Below, in pieces: positions 7,933-16,226 of a stretch of 32,000 bases of DNA (its first letter is position 1; each line of letters begins with the position of its first letter). Both the position numbers and the translations under genes were made by a program. This DNA is from Hoeflea sp. BRH_c9 (GTDB lineage: Bacteria > Pseudomonadota > Alphaproteobacteria > Rhizobiales > Rhizobiaceae): NCBI GenBank assembly GCA_000961635.1, contig LADQ01000263.1, positions 1-32,000 on the forward strand. The letters run 5' to 3'. The notes beneath the pieces were generated by a model, which had not been told where the DNA came from, did not search any database, and saw only the letters and a program-made list of their open reading frames with translations.

Positions 7933-8466
7933 ATGCGTTTGTGGACCATAACCCCAATGGTGTTGGCGCTGGCTTCATTGTCTATCAACGCCAATGCGCA
8001 AGACAGCTTAAAACCATCCTATACTGCGGATGAACTGGTTGAATTCATGGTGGAACAGGCCGATCTTGGCAGTGCGCGTTCATTGTGCATCGGCACCAAG
8101 TCGGAATGCGCCGCGGCGCAGCCCAAGCCGAAGGGATTCGACATGAGGCTGACCTTTGATCTTGATTCGAGCGAATTGCTGCCCGAAGCAAAGGCCAATC
8201 TGGAAGTGGTTGCGGCCGCGTTGAAGGATGACCGTCTCCGGGTGGCCAAGTTCAAGGTCGAAGGCCATACGGATGCCCGTGGTTCTGATGATTACAACAT
8301 GAACCTGTCGGTTGCGCGCGCGCGCTCGGTTGCGGATTTCCTGGTTTCCCGGGACGTGGACCGGTCACGCATCCTAGCCGAGGGCCACGGCGAAAGCGCC
8401 CCCTTGGCGGCTGATCCGCTGGATCCGGACAACCGGCGGGTGGAACTGAGTCTCAGCGTGGAGTAG
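7933..8466 (+). CDS. Secreted OmpA-family peptidoglycan-binding protein, first gene of the T6SS operon
   Basis: A 177-residue protein with a cleavable signal peptide (about residues 1-22, probable site after NANA) and a C-terminal OmpA-like domain (about 75-177). Peptidoglycan-binding landmarks are GHTDARGSDDYNMNLSVAR and the DPDNRRVELS end. It is predicted to sit in the periplasm bound to the cell wall. The ATG at 7933 was chosen over an upstream in-frame ATG because it has an AAGGAGG site 8 bases before it and begins a proper signal peptide. The TssA start codon follows its stop directly. OmpA-type proteins are known T6SS accessories that anchor the apparatus to the wall; here it may help replace functions of the missing TssJ, which is inference. 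Confidence 0.85.
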   Translation: MRLWTITPMVLALASLSINANAQDSLKPSYTADELVEFMVEQADLGSARSLCIGTKSECAAAQPKPKGFDMRLTFDLDSSELLPEAKANLEVVAAALKDDRLRVAKFKVEGHTDARGSDDYNMNLSVARARSVADFLVSRDVDRSRILAEGHGESAPLAADPLDPDNRRVELSLSVE

Positions 8467-9822
8467 GTGTCAAACGGATCGGACTCATCTTTCGCGGAGT
8501 CGCTTAACAGGTTTCTTCAACCTGTTTCGGCGGATTCGGTTTGCGGTCCTGATCTCGATTTTGAGGACGACGCTGACTACGCCAACTACATGTTTCCGCT
8601 CGAGGAACGGCTGTCCCAACGGTTCCTGGATGAAAATGGCAAGCCGGCGGACCGCTCCAACATTAAGCTAGACGAAGTAACAGAGGCAATTTTTGGCCTG
8701 CTCGAGCGAAGCCGCGATCTTCGTCTTGTTGCCGCGCTGGCGCAGTGTCATTCGGTCCTGATCAAACCCGAGGGGTTCCTGGCCTGCGTGCAGATGATGC
8801 GCGGCATGCTGGAGACGTTTTGGGATAATGTGCATCCCGCGGCGAATGACGGCGATTTCAGTTTTCGGCGATCCATGGTCGAGGCGCTCGATGACCGCTC
8901 CAGGATCGCGATCCCGATTTTTCACTTCCCATTGGTCAACGACAAGAAGATCGGCGTGGTCACCTACCGGGTCTGGGAGGTTTCGCAAAAGCCGGAGTTG
9001 AAGCTCCCCGGGGAAATCGCGGTTCAGGCTTCGCAGGTTTCCGAAGCCCTGAACGCCGATGCGGGACGCGCTCAAGTCGCGGCCAGCTATTCCCTGTTCA
9101 AGGAATTGCAGTCCGCGCTCAAGGGCATCAGGTCGGTGTTTTCGGAAAACGCCGATTTTGACAGTATGCCGTCCTTCTCCGTTACATTGGGTTCGGTGGA
9201 CGATGTGATTGCCATGCTCGAACGCGAGGCGGCGTGGCTGTTGCCTCAGTCCGAGACCGGCACGGAAGACAATCCCGTGGTTGATCTGGCTTCGGAGGGC
9301 GAGCCGGCAAGTCTCGAACCAATCCAGTCTGCCGCTGTGACGGTGCCGCTGACCGAGGTTTCCAGTCATGGCCAGGCTGCAGCGATCCTGACCGAGATCG
9401 AGCGGTATTTCTGCAATATCGAACCCTCGTCGCCAGCGTTGATATTGGTTCATCAGGCACGCAAACTGTTGGGGCGTCCGCTTGTCGAGGCGCTTGAGGC
9501 GCTGGCCCCGTCTCGCGTCGATTCGGCGCGCCTGATTGTCGATGCCGGCAGCGGATTTACGCTGTCCATTGATCGTATGCGGCAATTGACCAGTTCCGCG
9601 TTGTTTCAACCTGATACAAGTATGGCCGGGGATGACTTTGCCGCGCCGGCTGTAAGCAGCCGCGATGAGGCAAATAGTGCAATGCAATCAATCGAGCGGT
9701 TCTTGGCAGTACTGGAACCAACGAGCCCGGTGCCGCTCTTGCTGTCGAGGGCGCGGTCACTGATGAACAAGAATTTCAGTGGCTTGCTCAGCGACTATTT
9801 TAGCCAGGCTGAGATGCAGTAG
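8467..9822 (+). CDS. tssA: TssA, T6SS assembly protein (ImpA family)
   Basis: A 451-residue protein with the ImpA N-terminal domain: FLQPVSADSVCGPDLDFEDD (about 16-35), followed by the helical region around LLERSRDLRLVAALAQC and FWDNVHP. TssA primes the baseplate and sheath and stays at the distal end during extension. The C-terminal part contains two similar helical segments about 98 residues apart, each centred on an EP(S/T)SP motif (EPSSP 319-323, EPTSP 417-421) and followed by HQAR/SRAR. The second is the normal family ending. The gene starts with GTG directly after the OmpA-like stop codon, so translation is likely coupled. Confidence 0.92.
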   Translation: MSNGSDSSFAESLNRFLQPVSADSVCGPDLDFEDDADYANYMFPLEERLSQRFLDENGKPADRSNIKLDEVTEAIFGLLERSRDLRLVAALAQCHSVLIKPEGFLACVQMMRGMLETFWDNVHPAANDGDFSFRRSMVEALDDRSRIAIPIFHFPLVNDKKIGVVTYRVWEVSQKPELKLPGEIAVQASQVSEALNADAGRAQVAASYSLFKELQSALKGIRSVFSENADFDSMPSFSVTLGSVDDVIAMLEREAAWLLPQSETGTEDNPVVDLASEGEPASLEPIQSAAVTVPLTEVSSHGQAAAILTEIERYFCNIEPSSPALILVHQARKLLGRPLVEALEALAPSRVDSARLIVDAGSGFTLSIDRMRQLTSSALFQPDTSMAGDDFAAPAVSSRDEANSAMQSIERFLAVLEPTSPVPLLLSRARSLMNKNFSGLLSDYFSQAEMQ

Positions 9823-9903
9823 AGAAGTGCAGTCGATGATAGTTTTGTTTGACAATGGTTCTTCAATCTGGCTTTCTAAGCCTATAAAAAAGGGGAGATT
9901 ACA

Positions 9904-10458
9904 GTGGCTTCGGACAGTGGACAGAAGTTCATCAAGCGCAATCGCCCGCCGCGGGTGCAAATTTCCTACGAAGATCCGGGCGATGCCGAGAAACTTGTGG
10001 AGTTGCCTTTCGTCATGGGCGTGATGGCCGATCTTTCCGGCAATGCCTCGCCCGTTGAAAAGCCCTCGATGGCGGAGCGCAAGTTCACCGACGTCGATAT
10101 GGACAATCTCGACGCCTATATGGCGAGCATCAAGCCGGCGGTGTCCATGAAAGTGGACAACAAGCTGGGCGAAGAGGCAGGCAATGAGAAGTTGGGGATC
10201 AACCTTACCTTCTCCAAGATGGCTGATTTCGAGCCGGCAGCCGTGGTTCGTCAGATTCCGGCGTTGAATGCGCTTCTCGAGGCGCGAGAGCAATTGGCAA
10301 ACCTGCAGCGTTACATGGATGGCAAGGTGGCCGCGGAGGACAAGCTGAAAGAGCTGCTGTCCAATCCGGAAATGATGCGCGCAATGAGCGAGCACCGGGC
10401 CGCCAAATTGAATGCCGCCGCAACAGATACATCAGAAGAATCAGACAAAACGGACTGA
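9904..10458 (+). CDS. tssB: TssB, small sheath subunit (VipA/ImpB)
   Basis: A 184-residue protein matching the T6SS sheath small subunit: it begins with GQKFIKRNRPPRVQISYE (about 5-22), followed by ELPFVMGVMADLSG and the FTDVDMDNLDAYM block. The C-terminal helix includes LLEAREQLANLQRYMDGK, which in the family interlocks with TssC. It assembles with TssC into the contractile sheath in the cytoplasm. The start is GTG at 9904, preceded by a GGGGAG site at about 9892-9897. It is 81 bases after tssA and 38 bases before tssC. Confidence 0.96.
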   Translation: MASDSGQKFIKRNRPPRVQISYEDPGDAEKLVELPFVMGVMADLSGNASPVEKPSMAERKFTDVDMDNLDAYMASIKPAVSMKVDNKLGEEAGNEKLGINLTFSKMADFEPAAVVRQIPALNALLEAREQLANLQRYMDGKVAAEDKLKELLSNPEMMRAMSEHRAAKLNAAATDTSEESDKTD

Positions 10459-10496
10459 CCATGCCGTTTGTGTCGTGAATGGTAATTGGGGGTAAG

Positions 10497-11993
10497 ATGT
10501 CGGCGCAAGAATCCAATCAAAAACAGGCGGGTGTACTCGAGACCCAGGTCGAAGTTGACGAGTTTTCTTCGCTGCTCAAGCAGTCGTTCAAGCCGAAAAC
10601 CGAACGAGCGGCCACCGAGGTGGACAACGCCATCACGACGTTGGTCAAGACGGCGCTTGCTGACAGCGACGTCATTCAGGATGATGTGCTCGACACGATT
10701 GGCGAGATGATCCGCCGCCTGGACGAACAGCTATCGGCGCAATTGAACGAAGTCATGCACTCCCCCGAGTTTCAGGCGGTGGAAAGCGCCTGGAACGGAC
10801 TGAATTACCTGGCGACAAATTCCGAAACGGATTCGACCCTCAAATTGCGGGTCATGAATGTTTCCAAAAGCGAACTCTATCGGGATCTGAAGAGCTATCC
10901 GGGCGCCAAGTGGGACCAGAGCCCGCTGTTCAAGAAACTCTATGAAGCTGAATTCGGGCAGTTGGGCGGCCAACCCTACGGCGCGTTGGTGGGCGACTTT
11001 TACTTTGACCACACAACCCAGGATGTCGCCTTGCTGCGCGATCTGGGCAAGGTCGCGGCCGCTGCGCATTGCCCGTTTATTTCCGCGGCCGATCCGAATC
11101 TTTTCGGGTGGGATTCATGGAATGAGCTGGTCAATCCGCGGGACCTGTCAAAGATCTTCGAAACCCCGGATTATGCCGGTTGGCGCTCCCTGCGCGATTC
11201 CGAGAATTCGCGCTATGTCGCGCTGTGCATGCCGCGCGTCCTGGCCCGGGAGCCCTTCGGTTCCAAGACAGTCAAGGTGGAGGCCTTCAACTTCGAGGAA
11301 GAAGTCGACGGCCATGACGGGCGCAAATACGCATGGATGAACGCGGCCTATGCAATGGCCGCCAATATCAACCGCGCCTACAAGGAATATGGCTGGACGG
11401 TTCGGATTCGCGGCGTGAATTCCGGCGGTGAAGTTATCAATTTGCCGCTTCACACGTTTCCGACCGACGACGGCTCCGTGGACATGAAATGTCCGACCGA
11501 AATTGCCATCAGCGACAGGCGCGAAGGCGAATTGTCGAAGTCGGGGCTTATACCGCTTGTTCACCGGAAAAACTCTGACAAGGCGGCCTTTATCGGCGCC
11601 CAGTCCTTGTTCAAGCCGCGCAAGATGAGCACGGAAGAGGCGACGGCCTCGGACAATCTGTCAGCACGCATCCCGTACATGTTCGCCTGTTCCCGTTTCG
11701 CGCATTATTTGAAATGCATGGTGCGCGATCAGGTTGGCGACACCAAGGAGCGGGAAGACCTGCAACGCTGGCTGCAAACCTGGATCATGCGTTATGTCGA
11801 TGGCGATCCGCGCAATTCGACGTCGGAAGTAAAGGCCAGGAAACCTTTGGCGGATGCCCGCGTGGATGTGTTCGAAGATCCGGAGAATCCCGGATATTAC
11901 GGTGCGAAATTCTTCCTGAGGCCCCATTTCCAACTAGAGGGCATGGATATCGGGCTTAGCCTCGTGTCCAAACTTCCGGCGGAAAAGAAGTAG
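10497..11993 (+). CDS. tssC: TssC, large sheath subunit (VipB/ImpC)
   Basis: A 498-residue sheath subunit. Typical landmarks are the LNEVMHSPEFQAVESAWNGL helix, the central FGALVGDF-like stretch (here YGALVGDFYFDH), the CPFISAADPNLFGW segment, the RYVALCMPRVLAREPFG segment, and the C-terminal PGYYGAKFFLRPHFQLEGM ending. The ATG at 10497 was chosen over 10479 because GGGGG (10488-10492) lies 4-5 bases upstream. With TssB it forms the contractile sheath whose contraction pushes the Hcp tube; the ClpV encoded downstream disassembles it. Confidence 0.97.
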   Translation: MSAQESNQKQAGVLETQVEVDEFSSLLKQSFKPKTERAATEVDNAITTLVKTALADSDVIQDDVLDTIGEMIRRLDEQLSAQLNEVMHSPEFQAVESAWNGLNYLATNSETDSTLKLRVMNVSKSELYRDLKSYPGAKWDQSPLFKKLYEAEFGQLGGQPYGALVGDFYFDHTTQDVALLRDLGKVAAAAHCPFISAADPNLFGWDSWNELVNPRDLSKIFETPDYAGWRSLRDSENSRYVALCMPRVLAREPFGSKTVKVEAFNFEEEVDGHDGRKYAWMNAAYAMAANINRAYKEYGWTVRIRGVNSGGEVINLPLHTFPTDDGSVDMKCPTEIAISDRREGELSKSGLIPLVHRKNSDKAAFIGAQSLFKPRKMSTEEATASDNLSARIPYMFACSRFAHYLKCMVRDQVGDTKEREDLQRWLQTWIMRYVDGDPRNSTSEVKARKPLADARVDVFEDPENPGYYGAKFFLRPHFQLEGMDIGLSLVSKLPAEKK

Positions 11994-12064
11994 ATGTAGT
12001 GCAACTGCTGTAGATGATTTCGGCGGGCGCGCGGACAACAATGGAACCATGAGAGGAGACAGCC

Positions 12065-12553
12065 ATGGCTACAAATATGCATCTGAAAATCGATAGCATT
12101 CCAGGAGAATCCCGCAAAAAGGGACATGAAGGTCAGATTGAAATTACAAGCTGGGCATTTGGCATGGACCAGCAGGCATCGGTCGGACATGGGCATGGAT
12201 CAGGGGCCGGCCGGGTCTCGGTTCGCGATGTCGTGCTGACCAAGAATATCTGCAAGGCGGACGCCGCATTGATGCAACATTGCTGCAGCGGCAAGCACAT
12301 TCCCGAAATCACGATGTTCTGCGAGAAAGCCGGCGGCGACACCACGGTCGAGTATGTGAAAATCGTGATGAAGCAGGTTCTGGTCACAAATCACACCGTG
12401 GCTGGCGCCAGGGAAAGCGATGCCGTGGTCGTCGATGTTTCGTTGAATTTTGCCGAATATGTGGTCACCTACACGCAACAGGCCGAGGATGGCTCTGCCG
12501 GACCGACGACCACCCAGGGTTGGAATGTAGCCGAAAACCGGTCTGCCGCGTAA
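12065..12553 (+). CDS. hcp: Hcp/TssD, inner tube protein
   Basis: A 162-residue hexameric ring protein that stacks into the expelled T6SS tube and is itself secreted. It opens with the family's MATNMHLKIDSIPGES and HEGQIEITSWAFGM blocks, and has the RVSVRDVVLTKNICKADAALM stretch followed by the ITMFCEKAGGD and YVKIVMKQVLVT strands. There is no C-terminal toxin extension. A very strong ribosome-binding site (GAGAGGAG, 12051-12058) fits the high Hcp output that the machine needs. A perfect hairpin follows 60 bases after the stop. Confidence 0.97.
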   Translation: MATNMHLKIDSIPGESRKKGHEGQIEITSWAFGMDQQASVGHGHGSGAGRVSVRDVVLTKNICKADAALMQHCCSGKHIPEITMFCEKAGGDTTVEYVKIVMKQVLVTNHTVAGARESDAVVVDVSLNFAEYVVTYTQQAEDGSAGPTTTQGWNVAENRSAA

Positions 12554-12612
12554 CGCAACACAAGCCGGGATTTGCGCCGGCGGATCATGATGGCTGCGCC
12601 CCTTTCTCCATA

Positions 12613-12638
12613 GTGCTCCCCGGATCATCGGGGAGCAC
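12613..12638 (+). terminator. Perfect 10-bp hairpin after hcp (attenuator or mRNA-stabilising stem)
   Basis: GTGCTCCCCG (12613-12622) and its exact complement CGGGGAGCAC (12629-12638) enclose a 6-base loop. No T tract follows, so it is not a textbook intrinsic terminator. It lies between hcp and tssE, where partial termination or 3'-end protection would keep hcp mRNA more abundant than the downstream baseplate genes. The structure is seen; the role is inferred. Confidence 0.6.
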
Positions 12639-12650
12639 GGATGATGTTTG

Positions 12651-13247
12651 ATGACCATGGCCGAAAATGACAGATTTCGCGTTCCTCTGCTGCATTGTTT
12701 CCAGGATGCTTTCTACAATGGGGATTCGCAATCCGAAAAGATTGAATCCCGTTCGGACAAGCGCGCCGACAGGCGGGGGGCTGGTGTTGTCAGGGAGGAG
12801 GGGATTGTAATGTCCGCAGCCGACCGGCTGCGGCGCAAAGGCTTGAGCGAAACCGAAGTGCGGCAACTGGTCATGGAGTCGCTCATCGACGTCGTCAATA
12901 CCGTCGATCTGCAGAGCTCGGTTGACCTCGCCGATCTGGAATATGCCTCAAAATCCATTCTCAATTACGGGCTCTACGACATTTCCCATCTCACCAGCGA
13001 GGACATGAGCCTCGCATCGCTGGAGCAGAATGTGGTGGCTGCCCTGTTGTGCTACGAACCTCGCATCCGCAAGGACACGCTCAGGGTACGGCGCGATACC
13101 CAGTTCAATGATGTCGACCAGAAACTGCGTTTGTCGATATATGCGGAGGTGTCCTTCCTCAACCTTGAAGTGCCGATCGAATTTGTCGCGGAGATCGACA
13201 TCGGCGCGAGCAAGGTCAGCTTGCTGAAGGCGTCCAATTTGTCATGA
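12651..13247 (+). CDS. tssE: TssE, baseplate protein (gp25-like)
   Basis: About 198 residues, related to phage T4 gp25, the wedge component that seeds sheath assembly. The gp25-like core runs from roughly residue 75 to the end, with SILNYGLYDISHL, the conserved CYEPRIRKDTLRV segment (family 'FEPRL') and closing beta strands. The N-terminal 50-60 residues are charged and poorly conserved. The start is uncertain: ATG 12651 and ATG 12657 are both in frame and neither has a strong ribosome-binding site, possibly because the upstream hairpin lies so close. The gene overlaps tssF by 4 bases (ATGA). Confidence 0.88.
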   Translation: MTMAENDRFRVPLLHCFQDAFYNGDSQSEKIESRSDKRADRRGAGVVREEGIVMSAADRLRRKGLSETEVRQLVMESLIDVVNTVDLQSSVDLADLEYASKSILNYGLYDISHLTSEDMSLASLEQNVVAALLCYEPRIRKDTLRVRRDTQFNDVDQKLRLSIYAEVSFLNLEVPIEFVAEIDIGASKVSLLKASNLS

Positions 13248-15184
13248 ACAGAGAGTTTCTAGAGTTCTATGACCGCGAATTGAAACTTCTGTATGAGCGT
13301 TCCAAGGAATTCGCCGAGGAATTTCCTGGCGTGGCCGCCCGCCTTGGCGCGTTGACCGAAGACCAGATGGATCCGACCCTTGTCGGATTGCTGGAGGGCG
13401 CCGCGTTCCTGGCCGCCCGGGTACAGTTGAAGATCAAGAGCGAGTTCGACACTTTTACGGTCGAGATGCTGGAACAATTGCTTCCAGGCTTCCTGGCGCC
13501 AATCCCGTCATTCGCCATGGTCCGCGCCTTGCCCGATTTTTCCGATCCCGGTCTGCGGGAGGGTGTGTTCCTGAAAGCCGGGGACTATCTCGACACCGCT
13601 TTCGTTGAACGTGAGAAGCGAATTGCCTGCCGCTACCGGTTGGTCACCGATCTGGCGCTTTGGCCCTACCAGATCAACAAGGCCGAGTATTTCTCCACAA
13701 CCGCGCCGATGCAGGCGCGCGGGATCGAGACTTCGGTCTCGGTGGCAAGCGGTCTGTGCCTGGAACTGGTGCTTGCCGGCGGACCGCCATCAAAGGATGC
13801 CGCCCCGGGACCTCCGGTGAAAACCTGTACGCCGGATGAATTGACGTTCCACCTGGTTGAGTCGATTTCCGATTCAGCGACGCTGTATGAATTGCTGTTC
13901 TCAAAACTTGGCCGCATCATCATTCGTCACGCCAAGGAGGGCATGGCGCCGAAATTCGAGATCCTGCCGGCAGAATCAATAGAAGAGATCGGGTTCGAGG
14001 AAGGCAAATCCCTCTTCGGGCACGATGACCGGGTGTTTGCCGGTTTCAACCAGCTCAAGGAATATTTCCTGTTTCCGCACCGGTTCCTTGGTTTCCGGCT
14101 GAAGGGCCTTGCTGACAAACTCAAGCACATCGATGCCGATCGTTTTGAAATCTATTTCGAGTTCGAATCCTCGTCCAAACGCATGTCGTCGATCATCAAG
14201 GCAAAGAGCTTTGCGCTCTACGCGGCTCCGATCGCAAACCTGTTCGAGGCGACATGCACGCCGGTTCCGTTGCGGACGCAGGATCATGAGCATGTGGTTG
14301 TGGTGGATCGCAGCCGGCCGCTGGAATATGAGATTTACAAGATCATCGAGGTCAGCGCGCTGTTTCCGCGGCGAAAGGACAAGATTCCGGTTTTCCCGCT
14401 CTATTCGGCGCCGCGCGGCAACATGCCTCTCAACCGGGCTCACTTTTATACGTCCAGGCAGATTGAAAGGCGAAGGACCGATGCCGAACGCCGCACGGGC
14501 CTGGTCAGCAATTACCTTGGCACAGATACGTTCATCTCCTTGCGCGAGCCGGCCGAGGAGGATGTCGCCGAACGGGTCCGGTCCCTCAATGTGCGGGCGC
14601 TGGTCACCAACCGCCATCTGACCGACCAGCTTCCGGTCCGGCGCGGCAGGGCCGATTTCGTCGCGGTCTCCGACACCAAGCTGGAGTTCGAGTGCATCGC
14701 CGGCCCGACGCCACCCAGGGATTCCCTGCTGTCGGGAACGTTCAGGGGCCGCGGCGGCGAACCCACCGGTTCGGTTCTGTGGAAGCTGATCAATTTTCTG
14801 CAGTTCAATCATCTGGGACTGGCCGGAAGGCCGGGCGGCGATGGCGCCGCGGCCTTGCGTGAAATGCTGATGGTTTTCGCTGATGCCTCCAACTCGGATA
14901 TCGAGCGCCGGATTCGCGGCATTGTCGATGTTTCCACCGAACCGGTGGTCCGCAAGATCCGTCAGGATACAGGCTACAATGCGGCCCGAGGCATCCGGGT
15001 GACCATCGAAGTCGATGAAACCGCATTTGAAGGCAGCGGCGCCTTTTTGCTCGGGACCATATTGAGCCGGTTCCTGACCGAATACGCGGCGATCAACAGC
15101 TTCGTGGAAACAGCCATGCGCTCCCGCCAACGCGGCGAGATCAAGGTCTGGAAGCCGGTCATCGGCGAAAGGCGGTTGCTATGA
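13244..15184 (+). CDS. tssF: TssF, baseplate protein (ImpG/VasA)
   Basis: A 646-residue baseplate wedge protein. The N-terminus MNREFLEFYDRELKLLYE with FAEEFPGVAARLG is diagnostic, and further family stretches are FLAARVQLKIKSEFDTFTVEMLEQLLPGFLAPIPSFAMV and the C-terminal region ending with FVETAMRSRQRGEIKVWKP. TssF pairs with TssG and TssK to build the wedge around the VgrG hub. It overlaps tssE and tssG by 4 bases each, so the three are likely translated in a coupled way. Confidence 0.96.
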   Translation: MNREFLEFYDRELKLLYERSKEFAEEFPGVAARLGALTEDQMDPTLVGLLEGAAFLAARVQLKIKSEFDTFTVEMLEQLLPGFLAPIPSFAMVRALPDFSDPGLREGVFLKAGDYLDTAFVEREKRIACRYRLVTDLALWPYQINKAEYFSTTAPMQARGIETSVSVASGLCLELVLAGGPPSKDAAPGPPVKTCTPDELTFHLVESISDSATLYELLFSKLGRIIIRHAKEGMAPKFEILPAESIEEIGFEEGKSLFGHDDRVFAGFNQLKEYFLFPHRFLGFRLKGLADKLKHIDADRFEIYFEFESSSKRMSSIIKAKSFALYAAPIANLFEATCTPVPLRTQDHEHVVVVDRSRPLEYEIYKIIEVSALFPRRKDKIPVFPLYSAPRGNMPLNRAHFYTSRQIERRRTDAERRTGLVSNYLGTDTFISLREPAEEDVAERVRSLNVRALVTNRHLTDQLPVRRGRADFVAVSDTKLEFECIAGPTPPRDSLLSGTFRGRGGEPTGSVLWKLINFLQFNHLGLAGRPGGDGAAALREMLMVFADASNSDIERRIRGIVDVSTEPVVRKIRQDTGYNAARGIRVTIEVDETAFEGSGAFLLGTILSRFLTEYAAINSFVETAMRSRQRGEIKVWKPVIGERRLL

Positions 15185-16197
15185 AGCTGATTGACGAGAT
15201 CAAATCCGACCCCTTCCGCCATAATTTCTATGCCGTGTTGCGGGAATTTGAACGCCACGCGGCGTCCAAACCACGGATTGGCGACGGCGTAACGGTCAAG
15301 GACGACATTGTGGTTCTGTCCCAGGACCCTTTCACGGCGTTTCCCGCATCCAACATTGCCGGGATTGAAAGCACCCGCAGTGGCGCGTCCCGTCTCTCTG
15401 TCCGCTTCCTCGGCATGTTTGGCCCGCAAGGCGCCCTTCCACTCCATATTACCGAGACATCGCAGATCTGGACGAACGGCAGGGACCCGTCGTTTGCCCG
15501 CTTCGTTGACCTGTTGTCGACCCGGTTCCTGCAACTGTTTTACCGAGCATGGGCCGATTCACGCCCGATTGCCCAGTTCGAAAGACCCGAATTCGACCGG
15601 TTTCAGGTGTTTCTCGCCAGTTTCGCGGGCGTCGGCACGGAGACACTGCGCCATGCCGACGCTGCCACGCAGATTGGACGCATTCCCTATACGGGGCTGG
15701 TCAATTCGAATGTCAAAAGCGCGTCCCGGTTGAAGCAGCTCTTGCAGGGATTGCTTGGGCTTGACGTCGAGATCGAGCAATGGGTTGGCACCTGGCTATC
15801 GCTCGACGTCACGGAACGGACCGCGGTCGGGCGCCAATCGGCGCGGCTTGGCGTCGACAGTTTCATCGGCAAGCGGATCTACAGCATCACCGAGAAGTTC
15901 CGCATCCGCATTCGATGCCATGATCTGGACGAGTACGAGCAATTGTTGCCGGATGCTAATCTGTCGAGGGAGCTTGCGGATCTGGCGTTTTTCTATGTCG
16001 GATACCGGGCTGAGTTCGATGTTGAACTTGGCCTGGCGCGCAACCAGGCGCCATCGATAAAGTTGGGATCGGCGGGCAAGCTGGGATTGACCTCATGGTT
16101 GCAGGGCGCCCGGACCGTTGAAGGTCCGGAATACCTCTTCGACGCAAGGTTCAATCCGATGGCGGCCGGCCGCAAATCCGGACAAGCACATATGTGA
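15181..16197 (+). CDS. tssG: TssG, baseplate protein (ImpH/VasB)
   Basis: A 338-residue protein with the family's opening (DPFRHNFYAVLREFERHA, about 10-27) and later landmarks FGMFGPQGALPLHITE-like (here FLGMFGPQGALPLHITE), SFARFVDLLSTRFLQLFYRAWADSRP, and GKRIYSITEKFRIRI near residue 235. It joins TssF and TssK in the baseplate wedge. The length is normal for the family. The start overlaps the tssF stop by 4 bases. Confidence 0.95.
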   Translation: MKLIDEIKSDPFRHNFYAVLREFERHAASKPRIGDGVTVKDDIVVLSQDPFTAFPASNIAGIESTRSGASRLSVRFLGMFGPQGALPLHITETSQIWTNGRDPSFARFVDLLSTRFLQLFYRAWADSRPIAQFERPEFDRFQVFLASFAGVGTETLRHADAATQIGRIPYTGLVNSNVKSASRLKQLLQGLLGLDVEIEQWVGTWLSLDVTERTAVGRQSARLGVDSFIGKRIYSITEKFRIRIRCHDLDEYEQLLPDANLSRELADLAFFYVGYRAEFDVELGLARNQAPSIKLGSAGKLGLTSWLQGARTVEGPEYLFDARFNPMAAGRKSGQAHM

Positions 16198-16226
16198 AGT
16201 TAACCCGGCCAAATGGGGGGCGACAA

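Noticed and set aside
9849-9854. TTGACA upstream of tssB with a TATAAA further on (9883-9888)
   Set aside because: The spacing is 28 bases, far too long for a sigma70 promoter, and the alternative near 9873 is a poor match.
9870-9882. Small hairpin GGCTT-TCT-AAGCC before tssB
   Set aside because: The stem is only 5 bp and is followed by A residues, not T residues, so it is not a terminator on this strand.
12065-12553. Possible toxin-fused Hcp
   Set aside because: The protein ends at 162 residues, the length of a plain Hcp, with no extension.
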